A stretch of 64,000 nucleotides of DNA from positions 1,240,001 to 1,304,000 of the forward strand of contig NZ_JAAKXW010000001.1 of assembly GCF_011752045.1 (NCBI RefSeq). The letters run 5' to 3'. The position numbers were made by a program, and so were the translations under genes. Origin of the DNA: Microbacterium hydrocarbonoxydans (GTDB lineage Bacteria; Actinomycetota; Actinomycetes; Actinomycetales; Microbacteriaceae). Below, piece by piece: positions 1-8,264 of the stretch (positions are counted from its first letter, which is position 1; every line of letters starts with the position of its first letter). Under the pieces are notes generated by a model that was not told where the DNA came from, made no database searches, and saw only the letters and a program-made list of their open reading frames with translations.

Positions 1-130
1 AGCACACCTCCCCCACGTGGACGTCGAAGGTGAGGTCGGCGATCACGGGGACGGGACCGTTCTTGGTCTGGTAGGACTTTGCCAGCCCGTCGACGCGGAG
101 CCGGACGGGGGCCTGATCTGTGGAGGTCAT
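1..130 (-). CDS. ABC transporter ATP-binding protein, partial (NitT/TauT family)
   Basis: Only the first 43 codons are inside the window; the gene runs off the left edge. The visible N-terminus carries the first strand typical of importer ATPases (RVDGLAKSYQ) and stops before the Walker A motif. Its ATG overlaps the stop of the upstream permease (ATGA), so it is the last visible gene of the operon lipoprotein - permease - permease - ATPase. By position and type it should energise nitrate/sulfonate/taurine-like uptake at the inner face of the membrane. The substrate cannot be read from the sequence. Confidence 0.85.
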   Translation of the reverse strand, partial: MTSTDQAPVRLRVDGLAKSYQTKNGPVPVIADLTFDVHVGEVC

Positions 131-963
131 GAGTTCTTCTCCTGCTGCTGGGAGGCGATGTACCAGCGCAGCACACGGCGCCGGAAGAGGGTGAAGAGCG
201 CCGTGGCCAGGTAGCCGATGACGCCGAGGACGAGGATGCCGGCCCACATGTCCGGGATCGCGAACGACTGCTGCGCGAGCAGGGTCGCTGCGCCGAGCCC
301 GGTCGATGAGCCCAGCATCTCGCTGGCGATCATGACGACGAAGGCCGTGATCAGGCTCACCTGCATCCCCGAGAGGATGCGCGGGCTCGCCGCCGGGAGC
401 ATCACAGAGAACAGCCGCTCCGCCGCGCTGAGCCGGTACACCCTGCTCACCATCTCGAGCGTGGGCTCGCCCGCGCGGACGCCGTCGATCGTCGAGATGA
501 GGATCGGGAACACGGCGGCGAGGGTGATCGAGAGGACGCGGGTCTCGTTGCCGAAGCCGATCAGCGAGACGAAGATCGGCACGAGCGCGACGGGCGGGAT
601 GGCGCGGAAGAAGTGGATCGTCGGCTCGACGAACAAGCTCAGCACCCTGACCAGCCCGAGGGCGAGGCCGAGCAGCACCCCGATGACCGTGGCGAGGAGG
701 AACGAGACGACGAGGTTGCCGACCGACGACGCCACGTCGACGAGGAACGCCGGAGTCTGCACGAGCTGCCAGAGCCGCTCGACGATGCGCTGCAGCGGCG
801 GGAAGAAGGCGTTGAGCGACCCGGCCGAAGCGAACCACCACAGACCGAGCAGCATCACCGGCACCGCGATCTCCGCGCCGATCAGGAGCCAGCGGGGTGC
901 GGACCCCCTGCTCTGCCGGCGGGCGATCCTGGTGCGCACCTGGATCGAGGACGTGAGCGTCAT
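127..963 (-). CDS. ABC transporter permease (NitT/TauT family, second permease)
   Basis: A 278-residue integral membrane protein of the BPD_transp_1 family. After a basic cytoplasmic N-terminus there are about six hydrophobic segments. The EAA-type loop that contacts the ATPase is visible near the C-terminal third (LPAASPRILSGMQ). The start is the ATG at 963, which overlaps the stop of the preceding permease (ATGA); the open frame continues upstream but only as a shadow of that gene. The stop overlaps the start of the ATPase. Together with the 963-1742 product it would form a heterodimeric channel for the lipoprotein encoded at 1744-2754. Confidence 0.9.
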   Translation of the reverse strand: MTLTSSIQVRTRIARRQSRGSAPRWLLIGAEIAVPVMLLGLWWFASAGSLNAFFPPLQRIVERLWQLVQTPAFLVDVASSVGNLVVSFLLATVIGVLLGLALGLVRVLSLFVEPTIHFFRAIPPVALVPIFVSLIGFGNETRVLSITLAAVFPILISTIDGVRAGEPTLEMVSRVYRLSAAERLFSVMLPAASPRILSGMQVSLITAFVVMIASEMLGSSTGLGAATLLAQQSFAIPDMWAGILVLGVIGYLATALFTLFRRRVLRWYIASQQQEKNS

Positions 964-1742
964 CAGAGGACCTGCTTCCGGTATTGCGGATGCCAGTGCA
1001 GCAGCCGCCGCTCGCCCCACTGGCTGAGCCCCTGCACCAGCAGTCCGAGGATGCCGAGGATGAGGACGTAGGCGAACAGCTGCGGCTGGTTCCCGGCGAT
1101 CTGCGAGAGCAGCAGGCTCTGTCCGAGTCCCGGGCCGCCGCCGAGGAGGCCGGCCACCACGGCGACGACGAGCGAGGTCGGCGCCGCGACCCTGACCGCC
1201 GTGCCGATGTACGGCAGTGCGCTCGGCAGCACGATCCGGCCGAGGATCTCGGCGCGGCTCATGCCGTAGGAGCGGCCGGTGGCGCGCGCCACCGGATCGG
1301 TGTCGAAGACCCCCGCGGAGGACTGGACCGCGATCGCGATGAAGCACCCGAAGAACACCAGGAAGATGCCCATGCCCCAGGTGGGCCCGAGGACCAGCAC
1401 CACGACGGGCAGGATGACGATCGGCGGGATGGGCTTGAGGAACTCGAGCGGCACCCTCGTGGCGTGCATCGCCAGCGGCGAGGTGCCGACGGCGACGCCG
1501 ATCGTGACGCCGACGGCGATCGCGAGCAGCAGGCCGCCGAGCGCCATGGTGAGCGTGTCGCCCAGCGCGGTCCACATCGCACCGGTCCCGAGGAGCCGGA
1601 GGGCCTCGCCGATCGCGGCCGTGGCCGGTGGCAGCGGCGAGGTGGCGAGCGGCCCCGCGGTCGCCGTCCACTCCCAGAGGGCCAGCGCCGCGATGACGCC
1701 GGCCGCTCCGACGAGCGGGGGAAGCAGTCGTGAGTCCTTCAT
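963..1742 (-). CDS. ABC transporter permease (NitT/TauT family, first permease)
   Basis: A 259-residue membrane protein starting one base after the stop of the binding lipoprotein gene. The hydrophobic profile fits six helices, and the EAA loop is visible (GRIVLPSALPYIGTAVRV). It is the partner of the permease encoded immediately downstream. Having two different permeases in one NitT/TauT system is less common than a homodimer, but both copies look intact. Transcription is expected from the divergent promoter region at 2755-2903, under the TetR protein encoded at 2904-3512. Confidence 0.9.
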   Translation of the reverse strand: MKDSRLLPPLVGAAGVIAALALWEWTATAGPLATSPLPPATAAIGEALRLLGTGAMWTALGDTLTMALGGLLLAIAVGVTIGVAVGTSPLAMHATRVPLEFLKPIPPIVILPVVVLVLGPTWGMGIFLVFFGCFIAIAVQSSAGVFDTDPVARATGRSYGMSRAEILGRIVLPSALPYIGTAVRVAAPTSLVVAVVAGLLGGGPGLGQSLLLSQIAGNQPQLFAYVLILGILGLLVQGLSQWGERRLLHWHPQYRKQVL

Positions 1743-1743
1743 G

Positions 1744-2754
1744 TCACTCGGCCGCGACGATGACGCCCTCGAGGTCGACCGGGGCGGGGAGGAATCCGAG
1801 GGCGACGAGCTTCTCGTCGACCCTCTCGAGCTCCTCCGGCTTCACCTCGAGCGGCCAGAACGGCACCTTCACCTGGTCGAGGGTGAGCTTGGACCCGGTG
1901 TAGTCGAGGCCGGCCTGGATGGCCTCCTCCGGGTGCTCGTTCGCGTAGGCGTTCGTCTTCGCGATGGCCCGCTGGAACGCCGCGATGACGTCGGCCTTCC
2001 CCTGCAGCGTCGCCGCTCCGGCCGTCCAGAGTCCGGTGGCACCCTCCTCGAAGAACCGCACCGACGGCGACGACAGGCGCACCGCGCCGATCGCGTCCGC
2101 CTCGGCGGTGAACGGGTTCACCAGTCCCGCGGCGTCGACCGTGCCGCTCTCGAGCGCGGCGACCGCGGAGGTGAAGTCCAGCACGACCCACTCGACCGCT
2201 CCCGCGTCGATCCCCTCTTTCTCGAGCGCCTCCGCGATGACGACCTCGAGCTGCGCCTTGCGTGCGGGGACCGCGATCGTCGCGCCCTCGAGGTCGGCGA
2301 CCGAGGAGATGCCGCTGGCCGCGCTCGCGTAGAGGCCGGTGTCGTCGAGGGCGTCCGGATCATCCGATTCCGCGGCACCGTCGATGTAGCCGTCGGCAGC
2401 GCCGACGACCTTGAGCGCCACGCCGCTGGCGAGGGCGTTGAGCAGGGGGATGCTCGGCGAGTACGCGATGTCGACCTGTCCGCTCTGCGCGGCCGCGAGG
2501 CCCGCCGGCGGGTTCGCGACGATCGAGGTCTCGATCTCCAGCCCCTCCTCCTCGAAGAAGCCCTGTTCGATGCCGGTGATGAGCGCGCCGTCCGAGGTCA
2601 GTCCGATCGTGGCCACCTTGAGCGTGGTCAGCTCCCCGTCCCCTCCGGGCTCGGGGGCGCCGGACGGCGTCGACGAGCAGGCGGCGAGGGCGACGAGCGC
2701 CCCCGCTGCGACCAGGGCGCCGATGAAGCGGCGGGTGGGTCGGTTGAGGTTCAT
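1744..2754 (-). CDS. ABC transporter substrate-binding lipoprotein (NMT1/TauA-like)
   Basis: A 336-residue lipoprotein. A signal peptide with twin Arg and a lipobox ends at Cys26 (VALAAC), followed by a Ser/Pro/Gly-rich linker. The periplasmic-type domain begins TLKVATIGLTSDGALITGIEQGFF, typical of NitT/TauT-type binding proteins that scan for small anionic or aromatic ligands. I chose the ATG at 2754 because AAGGAG lies seven bases upstream and the signal peptide begins there; the 29 codons further upstream cover the operator and are unlikely to be translated. It heads a four-gene operon. The ligand is unknown. Confidence 0.9.
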   Translation of the reverse strand: MNLNRPTRRFIGALVAAGALVALAACSSTPSGAPEPGGDGELTTLKVATIGLTSDGALITGIEQGFFEEEGLEIETSIVANPPAGLAAAQSGQVDIAYSPSIPLLNALASGVALKVVGAADGYIDGAAESDDPDALDDTGLYASAASGISSVADLEGATIAVPARKAQLEVVIAEALEKEGIDAGAVEWVVLDFTSAVAALESGTVDAAGLVNPFTAEADAIGAVRLSSPSVRFFEEGATGLWTAGAATLQGKADVIAAFQRAIAKTNAYANEHPEEAIQAGLDYTGSKLTLDQVKVPFWPLEVKPEELERVDEKLVALGFLPAPVDLEGVIVAAE

Positions 2755-2770
2755 CTGACTCTCCTTCGAG

Positions 2771-2792
2771 TTAGTCACCAGTTGGTGATTAA
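2771..2792. promoter_or_regulatory. TetR-type operator O1 (ABC operon side)
   Basis: Inverted repeat TTAGTCACC - four bases - GGTGATTAA, with arms matching at 8 of 9 positions. It sits between the candidate minus-strand -10 (TACGAT on the minus strand, 2797-2802) and the start of the lipoprotein gene, where a bound repressor would block the ABC operon. Its twin lies exactly 70 bp away at 2841-2862. Confidence 0.7.
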
Positions 2793-2840
2793 AAAGATCG
2801 TACTCTTGCCTTTTATTCGATTGATCACGATGGGATAACA

Positions 2841-2862
2841 TTAGTCACCACACGGTGACTAA
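2841..2862. promoter_or_regulatory. TetR-type operator O2 (regulator side)
   Basis: Perfect inverted repeat TTAGTCACC - four bases - GGTGACTAA. It lies just upstream of a good plus-strand -10 (TATGAT, 2875-2880), so it overlaps the -35 region of the tetR promoter. Centre-to-centre distance to O1 is 70 bp, close to a whole number of helical turns. The arrangement suggests auto-repression and joint control of both divergent units. Confidence 0.75.
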
Positions 2863-2903
2863 AAAGTGCAAACCTATGATGGTCGGAACGAGGGGGACTC
2901 ATC

Positions 2904-3512
2904 ATGCCGAAGATCGTCGATCACGACGAGCGCCGCGATCACATCGCCGACGCCGCGGTGAAGGTCATCATCCGGGTCGGCTTCGATCGGCTGACGATGC
3001 GCGAGATCGCCACCGAGGCCGGCTACGCGCACGGTGCGATCGCCCGCTACTTCCCCGACAAGAAGAGCCTGCTCACCGCCGCGTTCCTCCGGCTCTACGC
3101 CCAGGCGAACGACCGCATCCACGCCGGCATCGAAGGCGTCCGCGGCCTGACCGCGCTGGAGCGCGTCTGCCGGGAGATCCTGCCGTACAGCCCGAACGGC
3201 CCCCTGTACGCGCGGGTGGTCATCGCCTTCTGGGATCACGCCTCCCAGGATGACGAGGTGACGCGCATCCACCGGGTCAACAACCTGCACTGGCGCGACC
3301 TCTTCCGCCGCTTCCTCCTCGAAGCGCGCGAAGACGGGGAGCTCGCCGACCACGTCGACATCGAGACCGCGGTCAGCGAGGTCGCCTCGCGGAACGCGGG
3401 CTGGCAGATGATCTCCGTGCTCATGCCGGACTCGGCGGGCGACGGCCGGCTGGACGACGGTCTCGAGGCGCTGCTCGCGACCTTCCGCCGTCCGAGTGCC
3501 GCCGCCCGCTGA
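2904..3512 (+). CDS. TetR/AcrR family transcriptional regulator
   Basis: A 202-residue protein. Residues about 10-55 form the TetR helix-turn-helix (LTMREIATEAGYAHGAIARYFPDKKSLL), with the usual Y-x-F recognition-helix end; the rest is an all-helical ligand domain with no recognised effector class. It is divergent from the ABC importer operon, and the 150-bp gap holds two matching palindromes, so it is probably an autoregulated repressor of that importer. It ends four bases before the convergent GMC gene. Confidence 0.9.
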   Translation: MPKIVDHDERRDHIADAAVKVIIRVGFDRLTMREIATEAGYAHGAIARYFPDKKSLLTAAFLRLYAQANDRIHAGIEGVRGLTALERVCREILPYSPNGPLYARVVIAFWDHASQDDEVTRIHRVNNLHWRDLFRRFLLEAREDGELADHVDIETAVSEVASRNAGWQMISVLMPDSAGDGRLDDGLEALLATFRRPSAAAR

Positions 3513-3517
3513 ACTGT

Positions 3518-4996
3518 TCATCGGACGCCGTCACGATCCTCGATCAGGAACCGGGCGCCCCGCTCGCCGATCATCGCCGCCGGCGCGTTGGTGTTCCCGG
3601 TCGGGACTGTCGGCATGACCGAGGCGTCGATCACGCGGAGCCCCTCGATGCCGCGGACGCGCAGCCGCGGATCGACCACGGCGTCCGCATCCGTCCCCAT
3701 CCGGCAGGTGCCGACCTGGTGGTGATACGTGATCGCGGTGCGGCGCACCCAGTCCTCGACGTCGGCATCCGCCACCTCGGGGCCCGGGTACACCTCGGTC
3801 GCGCCCCACTCCCCCGCGAGGGCGGGCTGCGCGCCGATCCGGCGGCACTGACGGACGGATGCCGCGAGCGAGGCGACGTCGCGCTCATCGGCCAGGGCAG
3901 CCAGGTCGATCAGCGGCTGATCGTCGAGCCCGGCACCGGAGAGCGTGAGCGCGCCACGGCTGTGCGGTGTGACCAGGCCCGCCATCAGCGTGAAGCCGTC
4001 GTCGCCGCGCGGCTCGAGCTCGCCCCACATCGGCACCGAGAAGTGGATCGGCTGCGTGTCGGGCTCGTCGAGCTCCGGCCGGCTGCGCCAGAACAGGTGC
4101 GTCTGCGTCACCGAGACGCCGGGCGTGGGCGGGCCCACCTCCTGTGACGTCGTGAAGATCACCGGGGAGAGCAGGTGGTCGTGCAGGTTCTTCCCCACGC
4201 CCGGAGCATCCTGGACGACCGGGATGCCGAGGGTCTCCAGCTCCGCAGCCGGGCCGATGCCCGATCGCAGCAGGATCACCGGGGATCCGATCGCCCCGGC
4301 CGACAGGATCACCTCGTCGGCGAGGACGTCCTCTGCCTCGTCGCCTTCTCCGAGACGCACGCCGCGCGCGCGACCGTCCTCGATGATCACCGAGTGCACC
4401 TCGCGGCCGGTGAGGATCGTGAGCCGGTCGGCGACCGGCTGCGCGTACGCCATCCAGGTGTTCACCCTGCGCCCGTCGCGGATCGTCACCTGCTGCTGCG
4501 AGACGCCGTCGAGCGTGCCGCCGTTGTAGTCCGGGTTGTGCGGAAGCCCCTCCTGCACGGCGGCCTCGATGATCGAGGCCTGCACGGGCGACAGCGGGTA
4601 GTCGTCGGTCACGGGCAGCAGATCGTTCTCGATCGCCTCATAGACGGGCTCGACGTCCGCCCAGCCCCAGCCGGTAGCGCCGTCCCGCTCCCAGCCGTCG
4701 TAGTCGGAGGCCGCGCCGCGCACCCAGATCATCGCGTTCAGCGCGTGGGAGCCGCCGGTGACCTTTCCGCGGGGCAGGTGCAGCCGCCGTCCGGCGGCGT
4801 GCTCCTGAGGCGCGGTGAAGAAGTCCCAGTCGTCTGCGGAGTGCCACAGCTCCCCCGCGCGCGAGGGGTCGTGGATGGCCGGATTGGTGTCGTAGCCGCC
4901 CGCCTCGATGAGCGTGACGGCGACGCCCGCGTCGGCGAGCCGCCGGGCGACGATCGCCCCCGACGTGCCTGCGCCGACGACGATCGCCGACCGCAC
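3518..4996 (-). CDS. GMC family FAD-dependent oxidoreductase (choline/alcohol dehydrogenase-like)
   Basis: A 492-residue flavoprotein of the glucose-methanol-choline family. The N-terminus has the FAD-binding VGAGTSG motif and EAGG. The GMC signature stretch follows ([21 protein letters not shown]), and the C-terminal catalytic region has [10 protein letters not shown] and [17 protein letters not shown], which supply the conserved His and Asn. It probably oxidises a primary alcohol to an aldehyde. The start is GTG at 4996, three bases after the aldehyde dehydrogenase stop, so the two form an operon able to oxidise alcohol to acid in two steps. The alcohol is unknown; choline is possible, but no betaine transporter of the usual type is nearby. 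Confidence 0.85.
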   Translation of the reverse strand: MRSAIVVGAGTSGAIVARRLADAGVAVTLIEAGGYDTNPAIHDPSRAGELWHSADDWDFFTAPQEHAAGRRLHLPRGKVTGGSHALNAMIWVRGAASDYDGWERDGATGWGWADVEPVYEAIENDLLPVTDDYPLSPVQASIIEAAVQEGLPHNPDYNGGTLDGVSQQQVTIRDGRRVNTWMAYAQPVADRLTILTGREVHSVIIEDGRARGVRLGEGDEAEDVLADEVILSAGAIGSPVILLRSGIGPAAELETLGIPVVQDAPGVGKNLHDHLLSPVIFTTSQEVGPPTPGVSVTQTHLFWRSRPELDEPDTQPIHFSVPMWGELEPRGDDGFTLMAGLVTPHSRGALTLSGAGLDDQPLIDLAALADERDVASLAASVRQCRRIGAQPALAGEWGATEVYPGPEVADADVEDWVRRTAITYHHQVGTCRMGTDADAVVDPRLRVRGIEGLRVIDASVMPTVPTGNTNAPAAMIGERGARFLIEDRDGVR

Positions 4997-4999
4997 GGC

Positions 5000-6439
5000 T
5001 CAGCCCTTCCGGCCGGGGCCGGAGACGACCTGGGTGACGGCGACGGACTTGAGTCCCTCGACGCCGAATTCGAGGCCGTAGCCCGAGCTCTTCACGCCGC
5101 CGAACGGCACCATCGGGTGCAGCCCGCCGTGCGAGTTGATCCACACCGTGCCGGACTGCATGCGCGTCGCGGCGTCGCGTGCGGCGTCGGGGTCGCTCGA
5201 CCACACCGAGGCGCCGAGGCCCACGTCGACGGCGTTCGCCCAGGCGAAGGCCTCGTCGACGTCGGAGTAGCGGATGACCGGCAGGGCGGGGCCGAACTGC
5301 TCCTCCTGCACGAGGGCGGCGTCGTTGTCGATGTCGGCGACGATCGTCGGGCGGTAGAACAGCTCGCCGAGCTCGGGGGCGCTCTCGCCACCGGTCACCA
5401 CGCGGGCGCCGGAGGCCTTCGCGTCCTCGACGAGGCGGGAGACGATGTCGAACTGGGCCTTGTTCTGCAGCGGGCCGAGGACGTTGTTCTCGTCGAGCCC
5501 GTTGCCGATCGGGACGGATGCCGCGATCTCGGCGAGCGCGTCCACGACGTCGTCGTAGACCGAGTCGTGCACGTAGAGGCGCTTCATCGCCGCGCAGGTC
5601 TGACCGGTGTTGATGAAGGCGCCCCAGAAGAGGTCCTGCGCGATCGCCGCGGCGTCCGTGCCGGGGAGCACGATGCCGGCGTCGTTGCCGCCGAGCTCCA
5701 GGGTGAGGCGCGCGAGGTTGCCCGCCGAGCTCTCGATGATGCGGCGGCCGGTGGCCGTCGAGCCGGTGAACATGATCTTGTCGACGTCCGGGTGCGACGC
5801 GAGGCGCGCACCGACCTCACGGTCGCCGGAGATCCCGATGAGCACGTCGGCCGGCAGCACGTCGTTGATCACGGCGAGCATGGCCAGGACGCTCAGCGGC
5901 GTGTACTCGCTGGGCTTCGCGACGACGGTGTTGCCCATCCGCAGCGAGGGACCGATCTGCCAGATCGTGATCATCAGCGGCCAGTTCCACGGGCCGATCG
6001 CCCCGACGACGCCTGCGGCCTTGTAGACGAGCTCGGCGTGCAGCGTCTCGTCGTCGACGAGCACCTGCGGCTCGAGCACGGTGGCGGCGTTCGTGCGCAG
6101 CCAGGCGGAGCAGGCGCCCAGCTCGAAGCGCGCGTTCGGCCCGTTCAGCGGCTTGCCCTGCTCACGGGAGAGCAGATACGCGAGCCCTTCGGCGTTCGCG
6201 TCGATCGCGTCGGCCGCGGCGAGCAGCAGCTCGATGCGCTTCTCGTGCCCGAGGGCCTCCCACGCGGGCTGCGCGGCCTTGGCCCTGGCGATGGCGTCGT
6301 CGAGGTCGGCGACCGAATGCACGGGAGCCCGGCCGATGACCTCGCGGGTCGCGGCATCCGGGATCTCGCGGCCTGCACCCTCGGGCGCCTGGATGCGGTC
6401 GAGCAGCGCGGCGGCTGCGGAAGCGGCGGATTCGGACAT
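5000..6439 (-). CDS. NAD(P)-dependent aldehyde dehydrogenase
   Basis: A 479-residue ALDH superfamily enzyme. The Rossmann part has GPWNWPLMI, the glutamate motif is LELGGND, and the nucleophile is Cys282 (NTGQTCAA); EEQFGPALPV and PFGGVKSSGYG follow. All catalytic residues are present. The ATG at 6439 has a strong AAGGAG nine bases upstream; the much longer open frame upstream is an artefact over the Lrp gene. It is co-transcribed with the downstream GMC oxidoreductase and should oxidise that enzyme's aldehyde product. Substrate class within the superfamily is not decidable from sequence alone. Confidence 0.9.
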   Translation of the reverse strand: MSESAASAAAALLDRIQAPEGAGREIPDAATREVIGRAPVHSVADLDDAIARAKAAQPAWEALGHEKRIELLLAAADAIDANAEGLAYLLSREQGKPLNGPNARFELGACSAWLRTNAATVLEPQVLVDDETLHAELVYKAAGVVGAIGPWNWPLMITIWQIGPSLRMGNTVVAKPSEYTPLSVLAMLAVINDVLPADVLIGISGDREVGARLASHPDVDKIMFTGSTATGRRIIESSAGNLARLTLELGGNDAGIVLPGTDAAAIAQDLFWGAFINTGQTCAAMKRLYVHDSVYDDVVDALAEIAASVPIGNGLDENNVLGPLQNKAQFDIVSRLVEDAKASGARVVTGGESAPELGELFYRPTIVADIDNDAALVQEEQFGPALPVIRYSDVDEAFAWANAVDVGLGASVWSSDPDAARDAATRMQSGTVWINSHGGLHPMVPFGGVKSSGYGLEFGVEGLKSVAVTQVVSGPGRKG

Positions 6440-6525
6440 CGGGACTCTCCTTCGAGCGGGACGCTGACCCGGGACGCGCGCCCCGGCCTCCCCCTCATTG
6501 TCGTTCGCCGCGCGCCGCCGCGCTT

Positions 6526-6540
6526 GTCGCGGAGCGCGAC
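6526..6540 (-). terminator. Possible terminator hairpin after the Lrp gene
   Basis: GTCGCG - GAG - CGCGAC forms a perfect six-pair stem with a three-base loop, about 30 bp past the stop of the Lrp-type gene and before the ALDH start. No T-run follows, as is common in high-GC actinobacteria. Confidence 0.35.
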
Positions 6541-6570
6541 GGTGATGTCCGAGTGCGAAGGATGCGCCGC

Positions 6571-7008
6571 TCAGATCCTGGTGAAGTCCTCGAAGATGAG
6601 CGTCGTGCGGGTCGAGCGGATCGACGGGATCGCCTGGATGTCCTCCAGGACGATGCGACGGAGGTCTCGGGCGTCGCTGGCCCGGACGAGGAGGATGACG
6701 TCGAAGTCGCCGCCGACGAGGGCCATGTGCTCGATCTCGGGGATGGCGCGCAGGCGATCGCTCACCTCCTGCCAGGTCGCCTGCTCGATCGCGAGCATCA
6801 CGTAGGCGCTGGCGTGATGGCCGAGCAGCACCGGGTCGGTGCGCACCGAGTAGCCGGTGATGACGCCGGCATCCGTGAGGCGCTTGATGCGCGCATGGGC
6901 ACCGGCGCGCGAGATGTGGACGGCGTCCGCGATCGCCGTCATCGAGGTCCTCGCGTCGCGCCGGAGCTCTTCGAGGATGGCGTGGTCTGTGGCGTCGAGC
7001 GTCGTCAT
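6571..7008 (-). CDS. Lrp/AsnC family transcriptional regulator
   Basis: A 145-residue regulator. It has an N-terminal winged helix (LDATDHAILEELRRDARTSMTAIADAVHISRAGAHARIKRL) and a C-terminal RAM effector-binding domain (EHMALVGGDFDVILLVRASD). I chose the ATG at 7008, which has AAGGGG seven bases upstream; an in-frame TTG at 7029 is weaker. It is divergent from the 2-oxoacid dehydrogenase operon at 7161, the same relation seen for BkdR-type Lrp proteins and branched-chain ketoacid dehydrogenase genes. It may therefore activate that operon in response to an amino or keto acid. Control of the ALDH-GMC pair is an alternative. Confidence 0.88.
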   Translation of the reverse strand: MTTLDATDHAILEELRRDARTSMTAIADAVHISRAGAHARIKRLTDAGVITGYSVRTDPVLLGHHASAYVMLAIEQATWQEVSDRLRAIPEIEHMALVGGDFDVILLVRASDARDLRRIVLEDIQAIPSIRSTRTTLIFEDFTRI

Positions 7009-7023
7009 GGAACCCCTTCGTTC

Positions 7024-7041
7024 TGTCAACGAATTCTGACA
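7024..7041. promoter_or_regulatory. Palindrome in the lrp / E1alpha divergent region
   Basis: TGTCA - eight bases - TGACA lies directly upstream of the Lrp gene start. Lrp/AsnC sites are typically such loose 15-18 bp palindromes. A second weaker dyad (TCAT..ATGA) follows at 7051-7065, so several dimers could bind side by side. Confidence 0.45.
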
Positions 7042-7160
7042 CTTCGAAACTCATGCTGGCAATGAGATGCCATTCATCCATGATTCGCCGATAGTTCTTG
7101 GACGTCTGTCGCACACGGAGGCATGCTGTCCTCATCGAGTTCGGCAAGGAGGGCGAACGG

Positions 7161-8264
7161 ATGCAGAACACGGAGATGCTGCCGCGCGACACCGCGGTGC
7201 AGCTGATCGACGCCGAGGGCGCCGCCGTCGCAGACGAGCGCTACCCGATGCCGGACGCGGCCACCCTGCTTCGCGCCTACCGCGGTCTCGTCGAGGGCCG
7301 CCGGATCAACGACCAGGCCGGCGCGCTCGTCCGTCAGGGACGGCTCGCCGTCTACCCCTCCTCGCACGGACAGGAGGCCTGCCAGGTGGGCGCCTCTCTC
7401 GCCCTCCGCGACGACGACTGGCTGTTCCCGACGTATCGCGACTCGGTCGCCGTCATCGGCCGGGGTGTCGCGCCGGCCGATGCGCTCGTGCTCCTCAAGG
7501 GCGACTGGCACTCCGGCTACGACGTGCGCGCGCACCGGGTCGCTCCGCAGACGACCCCGCTCGCCACCCAGCTGCTGCACGCGGTCGGATTCGCGTACGC
7601 CGCGAAGAAGCGCGGCGAGGACACCGTCGCCCTCGCCCTGTGCGGCGACGGCGCGACGAGCGAGGGCGACTTCCACGAGGCGATGAACTTCGCCGCGGTC
7701 TTCCATGTCCCCGTCGTCTTCCTCATCCAGAACAACGAGTTCGCGATCTCCGTGCCGCTCTCGCGGCAGACGGCCGCCCCCTCGCTCGCGCACAAGGCGA
7801 TCGGCTACGGGATGCCGGGGCAGCGGGTCGACGGCAACGACGTCGCCGCCGTGCTCGCGGTGCTCGGCGAGGCGGTCGAGCGGGCACGGTCGGGGGGCGG
7901 CCCGTCGCTCGTCGAGGCGCATACCTACCGGATGCAGGCGCACACGAACGCCGACGACGACACGCGCTACCGCGAGCGCTCGGAGGTGCAGGCCTGGGCG
8001 GCGCGCGACCCGCTGCTCCGGCTGCGCGCGCACCTCACCGCCGCGGGCGCCCTCGATGACGAGCGGGAGGCGGAGTTCGCGGCCGGCGCGGAGGAGATCG
8101 CGGCGGCCATGCGCGCAGCGCTGAACACCGACGCCGAGCTCGATCCCGAGGACCTGTTCCGCTTCGTGACCGAGACCCGCTCGCCGCAGCTCGCGGAGCA
8201 GTGGGAGCTGCTGCGGGACGAGATCGAACGGACCCCCGCCGAGACCCCCGGAGGCGCACGATGA
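7161..8264 (+). CDS. 2-oxoacid dehydrogenase E1 component, alpha subunit
   Basis: A 367-residue thiamine-diphosphate enzyme subunit. The cofactor motif GDGATSEGDFHEAMNFA...QNN (about residues 155-195) and the conserved RMQAHTNADDDTRYR loop identify the E1alpha family of pyruvate, branched-chain and acetoin dehydrogenases. The ATG at 7161 is preceded by AAGGAGG at optimal spacing; the 21 codons upstream are not supported. It overlaps E1beta by ATGA. Placement beside an Lrp regulator favours a branched-chain-type complex, and closeness to the paa genes raises aryl-pyruvate as a substrate. Pyruvate dehydrogenase cannot be excluded from sequence. Confidence 0.9.
   Translation: MQNTEMLPRDTAVQLIDAEGAAVADERYPMPDAATLLRAYRGLVEGRRINDQAGALVRQGRLAVYPSSHGQEACQVGASLALRDDDWLFPTYRDSVAVIGRGVAPADALVLLKGDWHSGYDVRAHRVAPQTTPLATQLLHAVGFAYAAKKRGEDTVALALCGDGATSEGDFHEAMNFAAVFHVPVVFLIQNNEFAISVPLSRQTAAPSLAHKAIGYGMPGQRVDGNDVAAVLAVLGEAVERARSGGGPSLVEAHTYRMQAHTNADDDTRYRERSEVQAWAARDPLLRLRAHLTAAGALDDEREAEFAAGAEEIAAAMRAALNTDAELDPEDLFRFVTETRSPQLAEQWELLRDEIERTPAETPGGAR

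Noticed and set aside
127..1671. A 514-residue frame that would fuse both permeases' regions
   Set aside because: The first 230 residues are an Arg/Ala-rich out-of-frame reading of the upstream permease; the real start is the ATGA overlap at 963.
4175..6805. An 876-codon open frame on the plus strand across the GMC and ALDH genes
   Set aside because: It is antisense to two clearly real enzymes, has Arg/Val/Gly-biased composition typical of high-GC shadow frames and no domain.
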